Shown here in pieces: positions 36,510 to 47,700 of a stretch of DNA of 64,000 nucleotides. Each line of letters opens with the position of its first letter. Position 1 is the stretch's first letter. The position numbers and the translations under genes are program-made. Below the pieces are notes generated by a model. It did no database searches. It worked only from the letters and a program-made list of their open reading frames with translations, and was not told the origin of the DNA. The stretch is from Planctomycetota bacterium (GTDB lineage Bacteria; Planctomycetota; B15-G4): the NCBI GenBank assembly GCA_029245865.1, contig JAQWOM010000009.1:212398-276397 (forward strand). Direction: 5' to 3'.

Positions 36510-38330
36510 GTGCATGGCCACGTTGCCCAGGCAATCACACTCCTCGCGATCCTCGGCATGGCTGCACAGTGGATCGGCTGGCGGCTACGTATCCCAGCCA
36601 TCGTCTTACTCACGGGCATCGGACTCACGCTGGGCCCAGGCCTCGGGTGGCTAAACCCTAGTCGAGATTTTGGCGAGTTGGTGCAGCCGTTCATCAGCTT
36701 TGCCGTGGCCATCATCCTGTTCGAAGGCGGCCTCCGCCTGCGCCTTCATGACCTCGTAGAAGCCGGCAAAAGCGTCCGGCGACTGTGCACGTTGGGCCCA
36801 CTTCTGAGCTGGGCTTTCGGCACGGCAGCCGCCGTCTGGATCGGAGGCCTCTCTCCCGCAGTTGCCACGATCTTCGGTGCGATCCTCGTCGTCACCGGGC
36901 CGACCGTCATCATGCCTCTCCTACGTCAAGCGCGCCTGGAGCGGCGACTGGCGTCCCTCTTCAAGTGGGAAGGCATCGTCAACGACCCACTCGCAGCACT
37001 GTGCGTTGTGCTCTCGTATGAGGTCATCGTTGCGGGCTCTCCCGCGGCAACACACGGCGCAGGAGCTTCACTTGGGCAAGTCGGAGGGCAACTTGCCCTC
37101 GCGCTTGCCGCCGGCGGCGCCTTGGGTGGTCTCGGTGGACTTGCGCTGTGCTGGGCATTCCGCCACGGCCATGTCCCCGAATATCAGAAGGCGCCGGCGC
37201 TTGTTGCAGCGGTGTTTGGCGTCTTCACTTTAGCCAACATCATTCATGACGAAGCGGGACTGCTCGCTGTCACCATCATGGGGTGCATCGTTGGCAACGC
37301 AGGTCTTGCGAGCATTGCAGAACTCACCCGCTTCAAGGACTCCATCAGCACAGTCCTTGTCTCGGGCGTCTTTCTCGTGGTCTCAGCAGATCTGGACCCA
37401 GCGACTCTTGCCCAACTCGACGGACGGTCTGCGGCACTTCTTCTCTGCGTGCTCTTCGTCGTACGGCCAGCAGCCATTCTTATCTCAACGATAGGCACCG
37501 GCCTCGATCGCAAAGAACGGTTGCTACTTGCCTGGATCGCGCCGCGTGGCGTTGTCGCGGCAGCCGTTGCCGGAGTCTTCGGACCGCGACTGATCTCAGC
37601 AGGCTATCCGGATGGAGCCATGCTCGTCCCCTTGATCTTCGCGACCATCCTGCTGACCGTGGTGCTGCACGGTTTTAGCCTGCCAATCCTTGCACGTAAA
37701 CTCGGCTTGTCGGCAGGAACTGCCCAGGGCGCACTCATCGTGGGGTCGACTCGCTGGTCCATCGAACTCGCCCAGACACTGAAATCCTTGGACGTGCCTG
37801 TCGTCATCTCCGACACATCATGGACCCGACTCCGCCGCCCGCGGCTAGCCGGTATCACCACGCATTTCGGCGAAGTTCTTTCGGAGTCGGGAGAAGTGTC
37901 ACTCCCCTTGCACGAAGTGGACGTTGTCTTAGCCCTCACCAGCAACGACTCTTACAACGCATTGGTCTGCGTTCACTACGGTCCTGAAATCGGGCGCGAC
38001 CGCGTCTACCAACTCGCATCCGATGCCATTGAACCGAGTCATCCCCGAGGTGTCCTCGCCAGTGCACGTGGGCGCGTCTTGATTTCTGACGAGGCCAACT
38101 ACGAATCGCTCCACACGCGCTCCTGGAACGGGTGGGCTTTTCGTACAACACGGCTAACCGATGAGTACGACATGAGCGCTTTCCAACGCGATGCGACTCA
38201 GGGCACCGAGGTCGTGCTCTGCATCCGAAGCAACGGCAAGCTAGCAATCAGCGGCCCCCGCTTCCCCATCGAACCAGGATCTGGTGACATCCTCGTGGCC
38301 TTTACGCCGCCCTCCGAAAGTTCCGAATGA
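36510..38330 (+). CDS. CPA-type cation:proton antiporter with RCK domain
   Basis: This 606-residue protein starts at a GTG at 36510. The first about 400 residues form about 12-13 membrane helices of the NhaP/KefB-like CPA family, with ILFEGGLRL, TGPTVIMPLL and KWEGIVNDP (the conserved Asn-Asp of the ion path). The C-terminal 200 residues are a cytoplasmic TrkA-N/RCK domain (GALIVGSTRWSIELAQTL, LALTSNDSYNALVC) and a TrkA-C-like tail. It probably exchanges Na+ or K+ for H+ under nucleotide control. It diverges from the MFS fusion gene. Confidence 0.9.
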   Translation: MHGHVAQAITLLAILGMAAQWIGWRLRIPAIVLLTGIGLTLGPGLGWLNPSRDFGELVQPFISFAVAIILFEGGLRLRLHDLVEAGKSVRRLCTLGPLLSWAFGTAAAVWIGGLSPAVATIFGAILVVTGPTVIMPLLRQARLERRLASLFKWEGIVNDPLAALCVVLSYEVIVAGSPAATHGAGASLGQVGGQLALALAAGGALGGLGGLALCWAFRHGHVPEYQKAPALVAAVFGVFTLANIIHDEAGLLAVTIMGCIVGNAGLASIAELTRFKDSISTVLVSGVFLVVSADLDPATLAQLDGRSAALLLCVLFVVRPAAILISTIGTGLDRKERLLLAWIAPRGVVAAAVAGVFGPRLISAGYPDGAMLVPLIFATILLTVVLHGFSLPILARKLGLSAGTAQGALIVGSTRWSIELAQTLKSLDVPVVISDTSWTRLRRPRLAGITTHFGEVLSESGEVSLPLHEVDVVLALTSNDSYNALVCVHYGPEIGRDRVYQLASDAIEPSHPRGVLASARGRVLISDEANYESLHTRSWNGWAFRTTRLTDEYDMSAFQRDATQGTEVVLCIRSNGKLAISGPRFPIEPGSGDILVAFTPPSESSE

Positions 38331-38435
38331 GCTTGACCGTTGCTCTGCGACGAATCGAGAAGGTGTAAGCCCATCAGCCTCGACAAGCCAACACACCACA
38401 GCGCCGAGAGGTGGTCATGGCTCCAGGCCACCATC

Positions 38436-39041
38436 ATGGCCTTGCTGGCCACTTTCTCGGTCAGCTGCGATAGCTCGTCGGCACACAGCCCTGAAGCAGT
38501 TCGGCAGCCCGCGGCAACCCATCCCGAGGGGCTTTCAGTTGCCGCCGACCTCCCCACTCGCTGGATCGGGACACCGCAAGCTCTCTGGATCAACTCACAG
38601 CCCGACTTCGGCCCAGATCAACCTGCCCGCGCCACGCTGGTCCGATTCTGGACTGACACATGCCCCTTCTGCGAGGCCTCGCTACCTGCCATCGAATCAC
38701 TACGCAAGGAATTCGGTCCGCGCGGGCTGCGCACACTCGGCATCTACCACCCCAAGCCTCCGCGTGTCGTGACGGACACCCATGTCGCCGAGGCCGCGGC
38801 GCGCCTCGGTTACCACGGCCCGATAGGCGTCGACGAGCAATGGGCAGCGCTACAGCGCATGTGGCTCGGCGGGGGCGAACGTCGTGCAACAAGCGCTTCA
38901 CTCTTACTCGATGAAGAAGGCGTGGTGCGCTTTGTCCATCCCGGGCCAGAATTTCACCCGTCACGTGACCCGGGGCACGCTGACTGCGACAGGGACTACC
39001 GCGAACTACGTGCAGCGATCCTTGCCCAACTCGAGAACTGA
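38436..39041 (+). CDS. TlpA-like thioredoxin-fold lipoprotein
   Basis: The protein has about 201 residues if it starts at the ATG at 38436, which gives a lipoprotein-type signal (MALLATFSVSC). A TTG at 38340 is possible but adds a long polar leader. The thioredoxin-fold motif is VRFWTDTCPFCEASLPAI (Cys76-Pro-Phe-Cys79). Its extracytoplasmic position and WTDTCPFC context fit the TlpA/ResA group, which reduces disulphides in the envelope or during cytochrome c maturation. It follows the antiporter by about 100 bases and converges with the di-haem peroxidase gene. A link to cytochrome c maturation is plausible but not shown. Confidence 0.8.
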   Translation: MALLATFSVSCDSSSAHSPEAVRQPAATHPEGLSVAADLPTRWIGTPQALWINSQPDFGPDQPARATLVRFWTDTCPFCEASLPAIESLRKEFGPRGLRTLGIYHPKPPRVVTDTHVAEAAARLGYHGPIGVDEQWAALQRMWLGGGERRATSASLLLDEEGVVRFVHPGPEFHPSRDPGHADCDRDYRELRAAILAQLEN

Positions 39042-39057
39042 CAGAACCTCCTGGCGA

Positions 39058-40101
39058 CTACGGCAATGGAGGAGCCGTCCCATCGCATGGTTCGTCGAGT
39101 GAACGGAGAAAGGCCATCAGGTCAGCAAACTGCTGCTCCGAGATCTCCGCGGGTTTCAGGAACGCATCCAGATGCGGGTTGGGAAGGCCGCCAGCAAGCA
39201 TCAGTTGCACTGCTTCCTCCAGCGTCGCCACCGATCCATTGTGAAAATAGGGGGCAGACTTCGAGATGTCGCGCAGCGTTGGTGTCTTGAATGCGCCCAT
39301 GTTCTTCTCGAGGCCAGTCACCTTGTAGCGACCCACATCCGGCTCTGCGGCATCCATCCCTATACCGACATTATGGAACTGCTGATCCGTCATCAGCACG
39401 CCCACATGACACAGCGTGCAACGCGCCTCTTTGAACACCTCGAAACCGCGTTGAGCCGACTCGCTCATGGCAGACTCATCGCCTGCCATCCAGCGGTCCC
39501 ACGCTGTGTTGCCTCCAATGATCGTTCGCATATAGGACGCCAGGGCCTTGGGGACATTGTCGGTTGTTGCCGGCTCCCCGAAGACCACTTCAAACTGCTC
39601 CCTGTACCCGGGCAATGAGTTCAGATAATCGACAATCGCCTGTGCATCGGAAGCACCCATATTGCCTCCCTTCCACGCAGCGGCGGCCTGCCCTTCAAGG
39701 GATGTTGCCCGGCCATCCCAGTAGAACTCGGAGTGGAATCCGATGTTCCAGAGCGTCGGCGACGAGCGAGACAACTTCTTTTCATAGGCGCCGATTGCCG
39801 TGGGAAGCCCGTCGGTAAGACCTTTCTCGCACACATGACAGCTGTAACAAGAACGCGAACCATCCCCACTCAAGCGCGTGTCGAAATACAACTCCTTGCC
39901 AAGAGTCGCTGACATGGGCGTGAGCGGATTATCCGCCGGAATTTCCATGGCCTCATACCCATCAAGCGGGGTGTAGCCATCCGGCCCATCGGGATCCGCA
40001 GGAAGCTTAATTTCTTCTGCGATGAACGGCCCAGACGGATGGGCGCAAGAAAAAGTGAAAGCAAGGCCGAACAAGAAAGGCAACAAAGTGCAACGGTTCA
40101 C
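39058..40101 (-). CDS. Di-haem cytochrome c peroxidase-like protein
   Basis: This 347-residue protein has an N-terminal signal whose cleavage region (AFTFSC) could be a lipobox. Two haem c sites are present: CYSCH (about residue 85) and CTLCH (about residue 228). Length, spacing and flanking sequence (GKELYFDTRLSGDGSRSC, KTPTLRDISKSAPYFHNGS) match the CcpA/MauG family. It could reduce H2O2 in the periplasm or carry out a MauG-like oxidation. It converges with the TlpA-like gene, which could help its cytochrome mature. Confidence 0.9.
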   Translation of the reverse strand: MNRCTLLPFLFGLAFTFSCAHPSGPFIAEEIKLPADPDGPDGYTPLDGYEAMEIPADNPLTPMSATLGKELYFDTRLSGDGSRSCYSCHVCEKGLTDGLPTAIGAYEKKLSRSSPTLWNIGFHSEFYWDGRATSLEGQAAAAWKGGNMGASDAQAIVDYLNSLPGYREQFEVVFGEPATTDNVPKALASYMRTIIGGNTAWDRWMAGDESAMSESAQRGFEVFKEARCTLCHVGVLMTDQQFHNVGIGMDAAEPDVGRYKVTGLEKNMGAFKTPTLRDISKSAPYFHNGSVATLEEAVQLMLAGGLPNPHLDAFLKPAEISEQQFADLMAFLRSLDEPCDGTAPPLP

Positions 40102-40409
40102 AGCGTCAATCTCCTCTACCTATTCGACTTCCAAAACAAGGGCGGTTCAGCCCTTCTAAGCCCGAAATGCCGGGGCGCGACTCGGTCGCATTGGACGCAA
40201 GAGGCTAGCAGCCCAAGCCCCAGGGACTCCAGCGCTCTTCGCCCGAGCTCAAGCGCCTACCAAAAACAGCAAGGGCGCCTGCCGATGTTCAAAAGCACAG
40301 GTTGAGGCCAGCACACGGCCACGGCACCATGGATCGGCGCCTGGCCTCCCACAGGCCAGGGCGCGGAGCCACCCCTACAACTCATGAGAACGGGACTCTC
40401 CTGCATTCC
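40102..40409. other. Divergent intergenic region
   Basis: About 308 bases between the peroxidase gene (minus strand) and the membrane glycosyltransferase gene (plus strand). No gene or strong hairpin is visible. Promoters of both genes should lie here. Confidence 0.5.
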
Positions 40410-41951
40410 ATGCCAAGCCCGCGCCTGAACCGACTCGCACCTCTTTTGTCATGGGGAGTTCTCAGCGCCTGTCTGGTCCTCGTGTTCAGTCGAGCGATGA
40501 ACCGCCCTCTGAACCACGATGAACATCAATTCATCGCAAGTGCGACAGCGTGGTCACGTGAGGGATTGCTTCCCTACCGCGACTTCCCCCACTTCCACAT
40601 GCCGTACCTGGTGTTTCTGTACGGCGCTCTGGACGACCTGTTTCACCGACCATTCCTGACTGCACGGACGACATCAGTCTTCGCTGCATGGCTGACCATG
40701 CTCTTGCTCTATGTTGCCGTCCTGCGCTCCGTGGACAAACAGCGGCCATGGGCAGGTCACATCCTGGGAATTTCCGCGGCCCTTCTGCTGCTCTTCAACC
40801 CACTGTTCACCTACACGAGCGGAAACTCCTGGAACCATGATATTTCGGTGCTGCTCGCACTGGGATCCTTTCTCCTGGCTTCGCGACCTGGCAGTGCCCA
40901 ACGCCCCTTGGCGGCAGGGCTACTTCTGGGTATCGCAACAGGCGTGCGCCTCTCAGTCGCGCCACTTTTCATCCCCCTCTTGTGGCAAGTCACGCGCCCC
41001 CACTCAGAGGCCAAGCAAAGAAGACCTGGATCGAGACTCTGCCTGGGTCTCGCTCTGGGCCTGCTGCCAGCGCTCCTGCTGTTCATGATGGCCCCGGAGA
41101 GAAGCTTCTTTGGCAATCTTGAATACCCGGCGCTCAACACGGCGTTCCGAGCCGACCAAGGTTTCGAACGAGCCATGGACTTCCCCGGCAAACTGCAATA
41201 CCTCTTGATGGAAGTCCTTGGGCAACCAGGCAATCTCGCACTCCTTGCGCTGCTGCTGTTTGGCTGCTTTTGCTCACCATTAAGAGGAACAGGGGAAACC
41301 GGAGACGCTCGACAAGCCCCGCGTCGACGACTTGCATTGCTGTTCATTCTCTTTCTGATGGCAGGCGCCTTCGGACCAACGCCGAGTTGGTATCAGTATT
41401 TCTATCCACTCGTCCCGTTTGCCATTTTGATTGGGTTGCTCGGACTCGGAACAACCTTCGGTCGCCCTCAAGTGATGTGGAGCGGAGCCTTGCTGGTCAT
41501 GGCATGCATCCTGCTGTCTGCACAGTCCAGCTTGCCCGCATACCGAACCCTGTCCAATCTGGGTGATGCCGAAAGTTGGACCCCCTCTCGACTGGCTGCG
41601 ACAGGCAAACGCATCCGCGCACACTTCGACAAGAAACCTGAGGAAGGCCCCATTGACGTGCTGACTTTCGCTCCGGCCCTTCCGATCGAGGCGGGCTTGA
41701 GAACGGACCCGGCCTTTGCAAGCGGATCCTTTGCGTGGCGCAGCGCTCCTTTCCTGGCGGCAGAGGAGCGCGTAGAGCAAGGGCTCGTGGGCCCTGAAGA
41801 GCTCGACGAGCACCTGGCTCAGAACCCACCGGATGCGGTACTCACCGAAGCAGAACAGGCGAGCGACCTCTCCTTACGCGCATGGGCCGAAGCACGTGGA
41901 TTTTCATCCCACGAGCTCGGAGATGGCTTCGTTCTGTACGTCGCCCCTTGA
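40410..41951 (+). CDS. GT-C type membrane glycosyltransferase
   Basis: The protein has about 513 residues from the ATG at 40410 (MPSPRLNRLAPLLSWGVL); the 36 in-frame residues before it look non-coding. There are about 10-11 membrane helices. The first periplasmic loop carries NRPLNHDEHQFIASA, whose Asp-Glu matches the catalytic motif of polyprenyl-phosphate-dependent GT39/ArnT-like mannosyl- or arabinosyltransferases. It would transfer a sugar from a lipid carrier in the periplasm to LPS, protein or another acceptor. It is a single gene flanked by an inverted repeat at its 3' end. Confidence 0.78.
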   Translation: MPSPRLNRLAPLLSWGVLSACLVLVFSRAMNRPLNHDEHQFIASATAWSREGLLPYRDFPHFHMPYLVFLYGALDDLFHRPFLTARTTSVFAAWLTMLLLYVAVLRSVDKQRPWAGHILGISAALLLLFNPLFTYTSGNSWNHDISVLLALGSFLLASRPGSAQRPLAAGLLLGIATGVRLSVAPLFIPLLWQVTRPHSEAKQRRPGSRLCLGLALGLLPALLLFMMAPERSFFGNLEYPALNTAFRADQGFERAMDFPGKLQYLLMEVLGQPGNLALLALLLFGCFCSPLRGTGETGDARQAPRRRLALLFILFLMAGAFGPTPSWYQYFYPLVPFAILIGLLGLGTTFGRPQVMWSGALLVMACILLSAQSSLPAYRTLSNLGDAESWTPSRLAATGKRIRAHFDKKPEEGPIDVLTFAPALPIEAGLRTDPAFASGSFAWRSAPFLAAEERVEQGLVGPEELDEHLAQNPPDAVLTEAEQASDLSLRAWAEARGFSSHELGDGFVLYVAP

Positions 41952-41985
41952 GCCCACACCGAGCCCGCATCGCGGGCTCAAGGGG
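41944..41985. terminator. 12-base inverted repeat with nested stem at the 3' end of the GT-C gene
   Basis: CCCCTTGAGCCC (41944-41955) and GGGCTCAAGGGG (41974-41985) are perfectly complementary and include the stop codon. Between them GAGCCCGC (41961-41968) and GCGGGCTC (41972-41979) form a competing 8-base stem. It resembles a terminator without a T tract, or an alternative-structure element before pepN. Confidence 0.5.
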
Positions 41986-42045
41986 GCTGGGTTCCAGGAA
42001 GCATGCCTCTCAAAGTAGGGTGTGTGCCCCCAAACGGAGCCCTCG

Positions 42046-44703
42046 ATGACCCCGACCAGCATCGCGACCAGCGAACCACGCATGACGCGACTCGAAGACT
42101 ACCGGCCGCCGAACTGGCTCGTGCCGCACGTGGAACTTCTGTTCGAACTGGGCGAAGACGAAACTCGAGTCACGTCAACGGCGTCCTATCGGCGAAACCC
42201 AGAGGTGGGGAAAGAGGACAACACACTTGTCCTCGACGGCACAGACCTGGATCTACAGGAGATCCGTTTGAACGGCGTCGAGTTGGAGAGTTCTGAATAC
42301 GAACGTGATGAATCCTCACTAACACTGACGCCGGATGTTGACGAGTTCGCACTCCAGGTCGTGACTCTTCTCCGGCCGCAAGACAACACATCTCTCGAGG
42401 GTCTCTATCGATCTGGGTCGATGTTCTGCACTCAGATGGAGGCGCAAGGCTTCCGACGTGTGACTTACTTTCAGGATCGCCCAGATGTCCTTGCACAATA
42501 CACGACCACAATCGTTGCAGAGGCAACGCGCTATCCCACGCTCCTCTCAAACGGCAATCTTATTGACTCCGGAAACGGAGCAGACAGTCGCCACTTTGCC
42601 ACGTGGCACGACCCATTCCCCAAGCCGTGCTACTTATTTGCACTCGTCGCGGGTGACCTTGCTTGTCGGGAGAGTGCATTCACAACCCAAAGCGGTCGCA
42701 ACGTAGAACTGAAGCTCTTCGTCGACAAAGGCAACGAGGACAAGACGGAGCATGCCATGGAGTCACTTCGACGCTCCATGCGCTGGGACGAAGAGGCCTT
42801 CGGGCTTGAGTACGACCTCGACATCTTCATGGTGGTTGCGGTTGCGGATTTCAACATGGGAGCCATGGAGAACAAAGGGCTCAACCTGTTCAACGACCAA
42901 CTCGTACTGGCGCGCCCGGACACGGCGACTGACCAAGACTATCACCGCATCGAGGGAGTCATCGGTCACGAGTATTTTCACAACTGGTCTGGAAACCGAG
43001 TCACGTGCCGCGATTGGTTTCAGTTAAGCCTCAAAGAAGGCCTCACTGTCTTCCGCGATCAAGAGTTCTCGGGGGCAATGGGGCACGCGGCCGTGCAACG
43101 CATTGCCGATGTGAGAGATCTTCGAGCGCGCCAGTTCCCTGAGGATGCGGGCCCCTTCGCGCACCCGATTCGACCGCGAGCTTTTCTCACCATCGACAAC
43201 TTCTACACCAGCACCATTTACGAGAAAGGCGCAGAAGTTATCCGCATGCTCCGCTGCATCCTCGGCAACGAAAATTTCGCCAAGGGCTGCGAGCTCTATT
43301 TCAAACGACACGATGGACAGGCCGTGACCACGGAACATTTCGTCCGCTGTATGGAGGAGGCAGGAGAAATCGACCTCTCGCAATTCCGCCATTGGTATGA
43401 ACAAGCAGGCACACCAGTCATTCGTGCAACTGGAACGTGGAAGGATGGTGCGTACGAGTTGCATCTGGAACAAAGCTGCGCGCCATCTCCGGGCCAGCCA
43501 TCCAAACAGCCCTATCACATTCCGGTAAGAATCGGATTGCTGGGTGCCGACGGCTCTGACCTGCCACTCAAACTCTCCGGCGATGCCGAGAGCGAGCCCT
43601 CACCGACAACGCGCGTGCTCTCGATGCAACAACAGAGTCAAACCTTTCGGTTCGAGAAGATCGACGAGGAGCCCGTGCCTTCGCTACTCCGTGGCTTCAG
43701 CGCACCCGTGCGACTAGAGATGGAGACCTCGCAACAATCTCTCGCATTTCAGGCCGCCAATGACAGCGACCTGTTCAATCGATGGGAGGCCGTCCAGCGC
43801 CTCACCACAGAAGTGGTCTTTGAGTTGGTCGAACAACACCAGGCTGGGCAACCCCTGAGTGTGTCGACCACCCTGACCGAGTTGCTTGGCCGCTTGCTGG
43901 CTGACGAGACATTGGAAGCCGCTTTTCTCGCGGAAGCCCTGAACTTTCCAGATGAATCCGCCCTCGGCGACCTGAGCGACAGCGTGGATACCGAAGCCAT
44001 TCACCGTGCCCGGAAGCACTTGGATTTATCGATCGCCCGCACTTACCGCGACAGGCTGCTTGAGATTTATCACGCCCACACGGAGACGGCATCCGGCGAC
44101 TGGTGCGTCAACAGCGCTGGATCTCGCGCGCTTCGGAATGTGTGCCTCGGCTTCCTCTCTCAACTCGACGAGCCCGAATTGCTGGATCTCTGCGTGCGCC
44201 ACGGAAGCGAGGCCACGAACATGACAGACGAGTTCGCCTCGCTGGAGATTCTTGCGCACCGCGAAGATTCACGGCGCGATGAAGCGGTCGCCCGCTTCAA
44301 AGAGCGCTGGCAACACGAACCACTCGTCATGAACAAATGGTTTGCGGCCCAGGCAAAATCATCGCGCTCACAAACTGTGGATGATGTACTCGCCCTCGCC
44401 AAAGACTCGGCCTTCGACTCGAGCAATCCAAACAAGCTGCGTGCGCTCTACCGCACCTTTGCTCGGAACCCTCTTCGGTTTCACAGTCAAGACGGCCGAG
44501 GCTACACCCTTCTCGCTGACGTCGTCTTGGACGTTGACAAGCGAAACCCCGTGCTTGCCGGACGCCTTGTGGGACTGTTCAACGAATGGCGGCGCTACGA
44601 CAAGAAGCGGCAACTTCTGCAAGAAGCTGAGTTAAGGCGAATTCTTGCCACAACTCCTCTGTCAGACAACGTCATGGAAGTTGCGAGCAAGGCCGTCGGC
44701 TAA
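42046..44703 (+). CDS. pepN: Aminopeptidase N (M1 family)
   Basis: The protein has about 885 residues; the ATG at 42046 has a GGAG at good spacing, while a GTG at 42022 is less likely. The length and layout match the bacterial alanyl aminopeptidase PepN. GAMENKGLN is the substrate-binding exopeptidase motif. The zinc site HEYFHNWSGNRV (H-E-x2-H) is followed by the third zinc ligand in LKEGLTVFRDQEF. It cleaves N-terminal residues from peptides in the cytoplasm. The long helical C-terminal half is complete. Neighbours do not form an operon with it: it converges with the Ser/Thr kinase gene. Confidence 0.95.
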   Translation: MTPTSIATSEPRMTRLEDYRPPNWLVPHVELLFELGEDETRVTSTASYRRNPEVGKEDNTLVLDGTDLDLQEIRLNGVELESSEYERDESSLTLTPDVDEFALQVVTLLRPQDNTSLEGLYRSGSMFCTQMEAQGFRRVTYFQDRPDVLAQYTTTIVAEATRYPTLLSNGNLIDSGNGADSRHFATWHDPFPKPCYLFALVAGDLACRESAFTTQSGRNVELKLFVDKGNEDKTEHAMESLRRSMRWDEEAFGLEYDLDIFMVVAVADFNMGAMENKGLNLFNDQLVLARPDTATDQDYHRIEGVIGHEYFHNWSGNRVTCRDWFQLSLKEGLTVFRDQEFSGAMGHAAVQRIADVRDLRARQFPEDAGPFAHPIRPRAFLTIDNFYTSTIYEKGAEVIRMLRCILGNENFAKGCELYFKRHDGQAVTTEHFVRCMEEAGEIDLSQFRHWYEQAGTPVIRATGTWKDGAYELHLEQSCAPSPGQPSKQPYHIPVRIGLLGADGSDLPLKLSGDAESEPSPTTRVLSMQQQSQTFRFEKIDEEPVPSLLRGFSAPVRLEMETSQQSLAFQAANDSDLFNRWEAVQRLTTEVVFELVEQHQAGQPLSVSTTLTELLGRLLADETLEAAFLAEALNFPDESALGDLSDSVDTEAIHRARKHLDLSIARTYRDRLLEIYHAHTETASGDWCVNSAGSRALRNVCLGFLSQLDEPELLDLCVRHGSEATNMTDEFASLEILAHREDSRRDEAVARFKERWQHEPLVMNKWFAAQAKSSRSQTVDDVLALAKDSAFDSSNPNKLRALYRTFARNPLRFHSQDGRGYTLLADVVLDVDKRNPVLAGRLVGLFNEWRRYDKKRQLLQEAELRRILATTPLSDNVMEVASKAVG

Positions 44704-44740
44704 CCGAGCGCAAACCGCCTCGAACCGCGGCGCGGATCAA

Positions 44741-47700
44741 TCAGTGGTCGAGCGTCCCCTCTGGATCCAGGCCGCCTCCCACTGACACCTCGGGGATTTC
44801 CGGAGAATCTGCCGCTCGCAAAACCACCGGGCGAAAGCGGCCCGCCCCATCGCTCAGCAGAAGCAGTAAGCCGTTCCCGGCGATCGAAACTCGCAGATCC
44901 AGCGTGCCGTTCCCATCAACGTCAAAGGGAGTCACGTCTTCCACACCCTCGACAAAGCCGAGCCCTGCGATTTCGGAAATCTCGTCGAATCGCCCTGCAC
45001 CACGCCCCCGGAACAATCGCAAGTGCTTGCTGACGCTCACGGCCAGAAGGTCAAGATTGCCGTCGGCCTCCAAGTCTATCCAGGCCACGGCGCGCTCTAC
45101 ACCAGGCGCATACTCACCAAGCCCAGACCAGACGGTGATGTCCTGAAAAGATCCGCGCCCAACGTTCCGGTGTAGTGACAGATTCTCGTCACCCGCCTGA
45201 ATCAAGACATCCAGCAGACCGTCACCATCGACGTCGCCCCAAAGCTGGATAAGCGGGTCGCGCGTCGTGCCACTCCCACTTGCGACATCTGTGCGCTCCT
45301 CCTCGTAAACATCCTCCTCTTCGGCCAGCCCACCAACACCTTCCAGCTCACTCACGAGTTCGAAGTCTTTTCCGTCTCCTTGCTCGGGGAGATCGTCGCC
45401 GGACAAGCCGGGCGGATCATCTGAATCCGGTGGCGTGTTCGTACGCCCCCCCGTCTCGCCCGGGGCACGCCGGCCCACGCCATGCTCTCGAAATTCCCCC
45501 GACTGGCCGCCAGCCAAACCAGATGACCCGACAACCAATGCAGTCCCATCGAATGGTAGAAACGGAAGCGGAGGCTTGCTCTTCGCGCCCCCTCCAGCAG
45601 GCGGCGAGTCCGACGCATGAGCGGCCCCCACGGGCAGTTCACTCGATGAAACCTCGCCATCCGTGAGGGCAGGCTCTTGCTCTCCTTGAGCAGCCTGGGA
45701 GTTGTGGTGACTCCCCCTGAACACCTCTGCCAGCGCGGCTTCGCCATCCACCGACTCGTCAGCAGAAGTGACCTCCTGAACGGGGAACTGCTTCGGCAGC
45801 CCCCCCTCTTCCGAAACATCCGCTCTCAACTTCCCGGGAACGCTCGGCGTGAAGGCCGTCTCCATCGACGTGTGCGAAAGAGCCGGATCCAACTGGTCAA
45901 CCTGCGCCGCCACCAGTTCCGGCAGAGGAGCCAGGAAAGCACGGATCAATCCGCGCTGAGCCACGGTCCACTCTTCGAGGGCGAAGCCCACAACAGCCCC
46001 CTTACCGGCATGACGACAAGCAAGCCCAGGAATCGCTGACACGCCCAGCGGATCATTGGCGTAGATTTCTCCGCAGGAACCATCCACGCGAACACGCGCA
46101 AACAGTCCGTGTGTGACCACAACGCCATACTCACCTGGCGGCACAGCCTCGACCAAACGATGTGCGTGGCCATCATGTCCCTCTTGCTCGGCCCACAATC
46201 CATACATAGAGCCAAGCGGGGGCCGCCCTGAGTCGGCCGAGGCACGCACAACATTTACAACCATGTCGCCCAGTGGGTGGTTTTCACCCGTACCAAGCAA
46301 CTCGACCAGCTCGCCCACGAGCAGTGGCGAGTCACCCATATTTCGAATCACGGCTGTACTGAATGGAGGTTCGACAGCGATCTCATCACGCGCCGCATCA
46401 CAAGCAGCCAGCAATTGATCTTGCTGATCCAGCACGACCTGCATCTGAACATCATGCGAGGAAACGAGTTCCGAATTCTTTTCGAGCAGCTCCTCGTTGC
46501 GATCGGCTTCATTCATGGCGAAGCCCATCAACCCCACAAATCCGACAATGATCAGACCAGCCACAGAAGCCACTGCCACACGGTTCTTGGCCACGAGCTT
46601 CCGCAGCATGTAAAGCGCGCCAGGCGAAGAAGCCGTGACAGGCTCGCCCTCGAGATGATTGGCGATATCCGCAGCCAATTCAGAGGCCGATGCGTAACGC
46701 TCTTCCGGATTTCGATCGAGAGCCTTCAGCACGATCCAATCGAGATCCCCGCGCAACAACCGGCACAAACTATTCGGGTCACAACCGCGCTGAGCAGCCG
46801 CCCTGCGCGCACGCAAACCAAACGTCGCCACGCGTAGCGCCGGGCGTACGGCCTCCACCTCTGACAGCCGACGACGAATAACCTCGTCACTCACGCCACG
46901 CAGAGAACCGAGGTCGTACGGCAAAAACCCTGTCAGGAGTTCATTGAGCAAAACGCCCAAGGAGTAGACATCTGTTCGAGAGTCGACAGTCGCCGGAAAT
47001 GCACCGGCCTGCTCTGGGCTCATGTACGACGGGGTGCCGACAATCTGCCCTGAGCGCGTGCACACTGTGCCGAGGCCTCCGCGCCCGGAGCCGCCGTGCA
47101 TGGCCTTCGCAACACCGAAGTCGATGATCTTTGACACCGGCTGCCCATCAACCTCTGTCAGCAGGATGTTGCTGGGTTTGAGATCACGGTGAACGATCCC
47201 TTTCTGGTGCGCATGGTGCACCGCATCGCACACAGAGCGAAAAAGCCGCAGCCGCTGTCGAATCGTGAGCTTGCGTGCATCGCAGTAGCGCGTGATGGGC
47301 TCGCCCGGCACGTACTCCATCGCAAAGTACGGCCGACCTCGCGCAGTAACACCCGCGTCGTAAACCGCGGCAACGTTGGAGTGGTTCAGTTGAGCGAGCG
47401 CCTGTCGCTCGGCATCAAATCGCGCAACGACCTCCCGCGTATCCATGCCAGGCTTGATGAGCTTCAGAGCAACCACCCTGCGCAAGGGCCGCAACTGTTG
47501 CGCGAGATACACCGTGCCCATACCACCTTCGCCCAACGTGCGCAGCAAGTGGTACTTCCCCACAGTGTCCCCGGGCCTCTCCTCTAGACCCAGCTCGCGC
47601 TCACCCCAGGCAGGCTGCTCGAGACCGGGTGAAGCCTTTCGGTGTGCCGCAAGCAGCGCACTGAGTTCCTCCGCCAACTCAAGATCTCCGGCACACTGAC

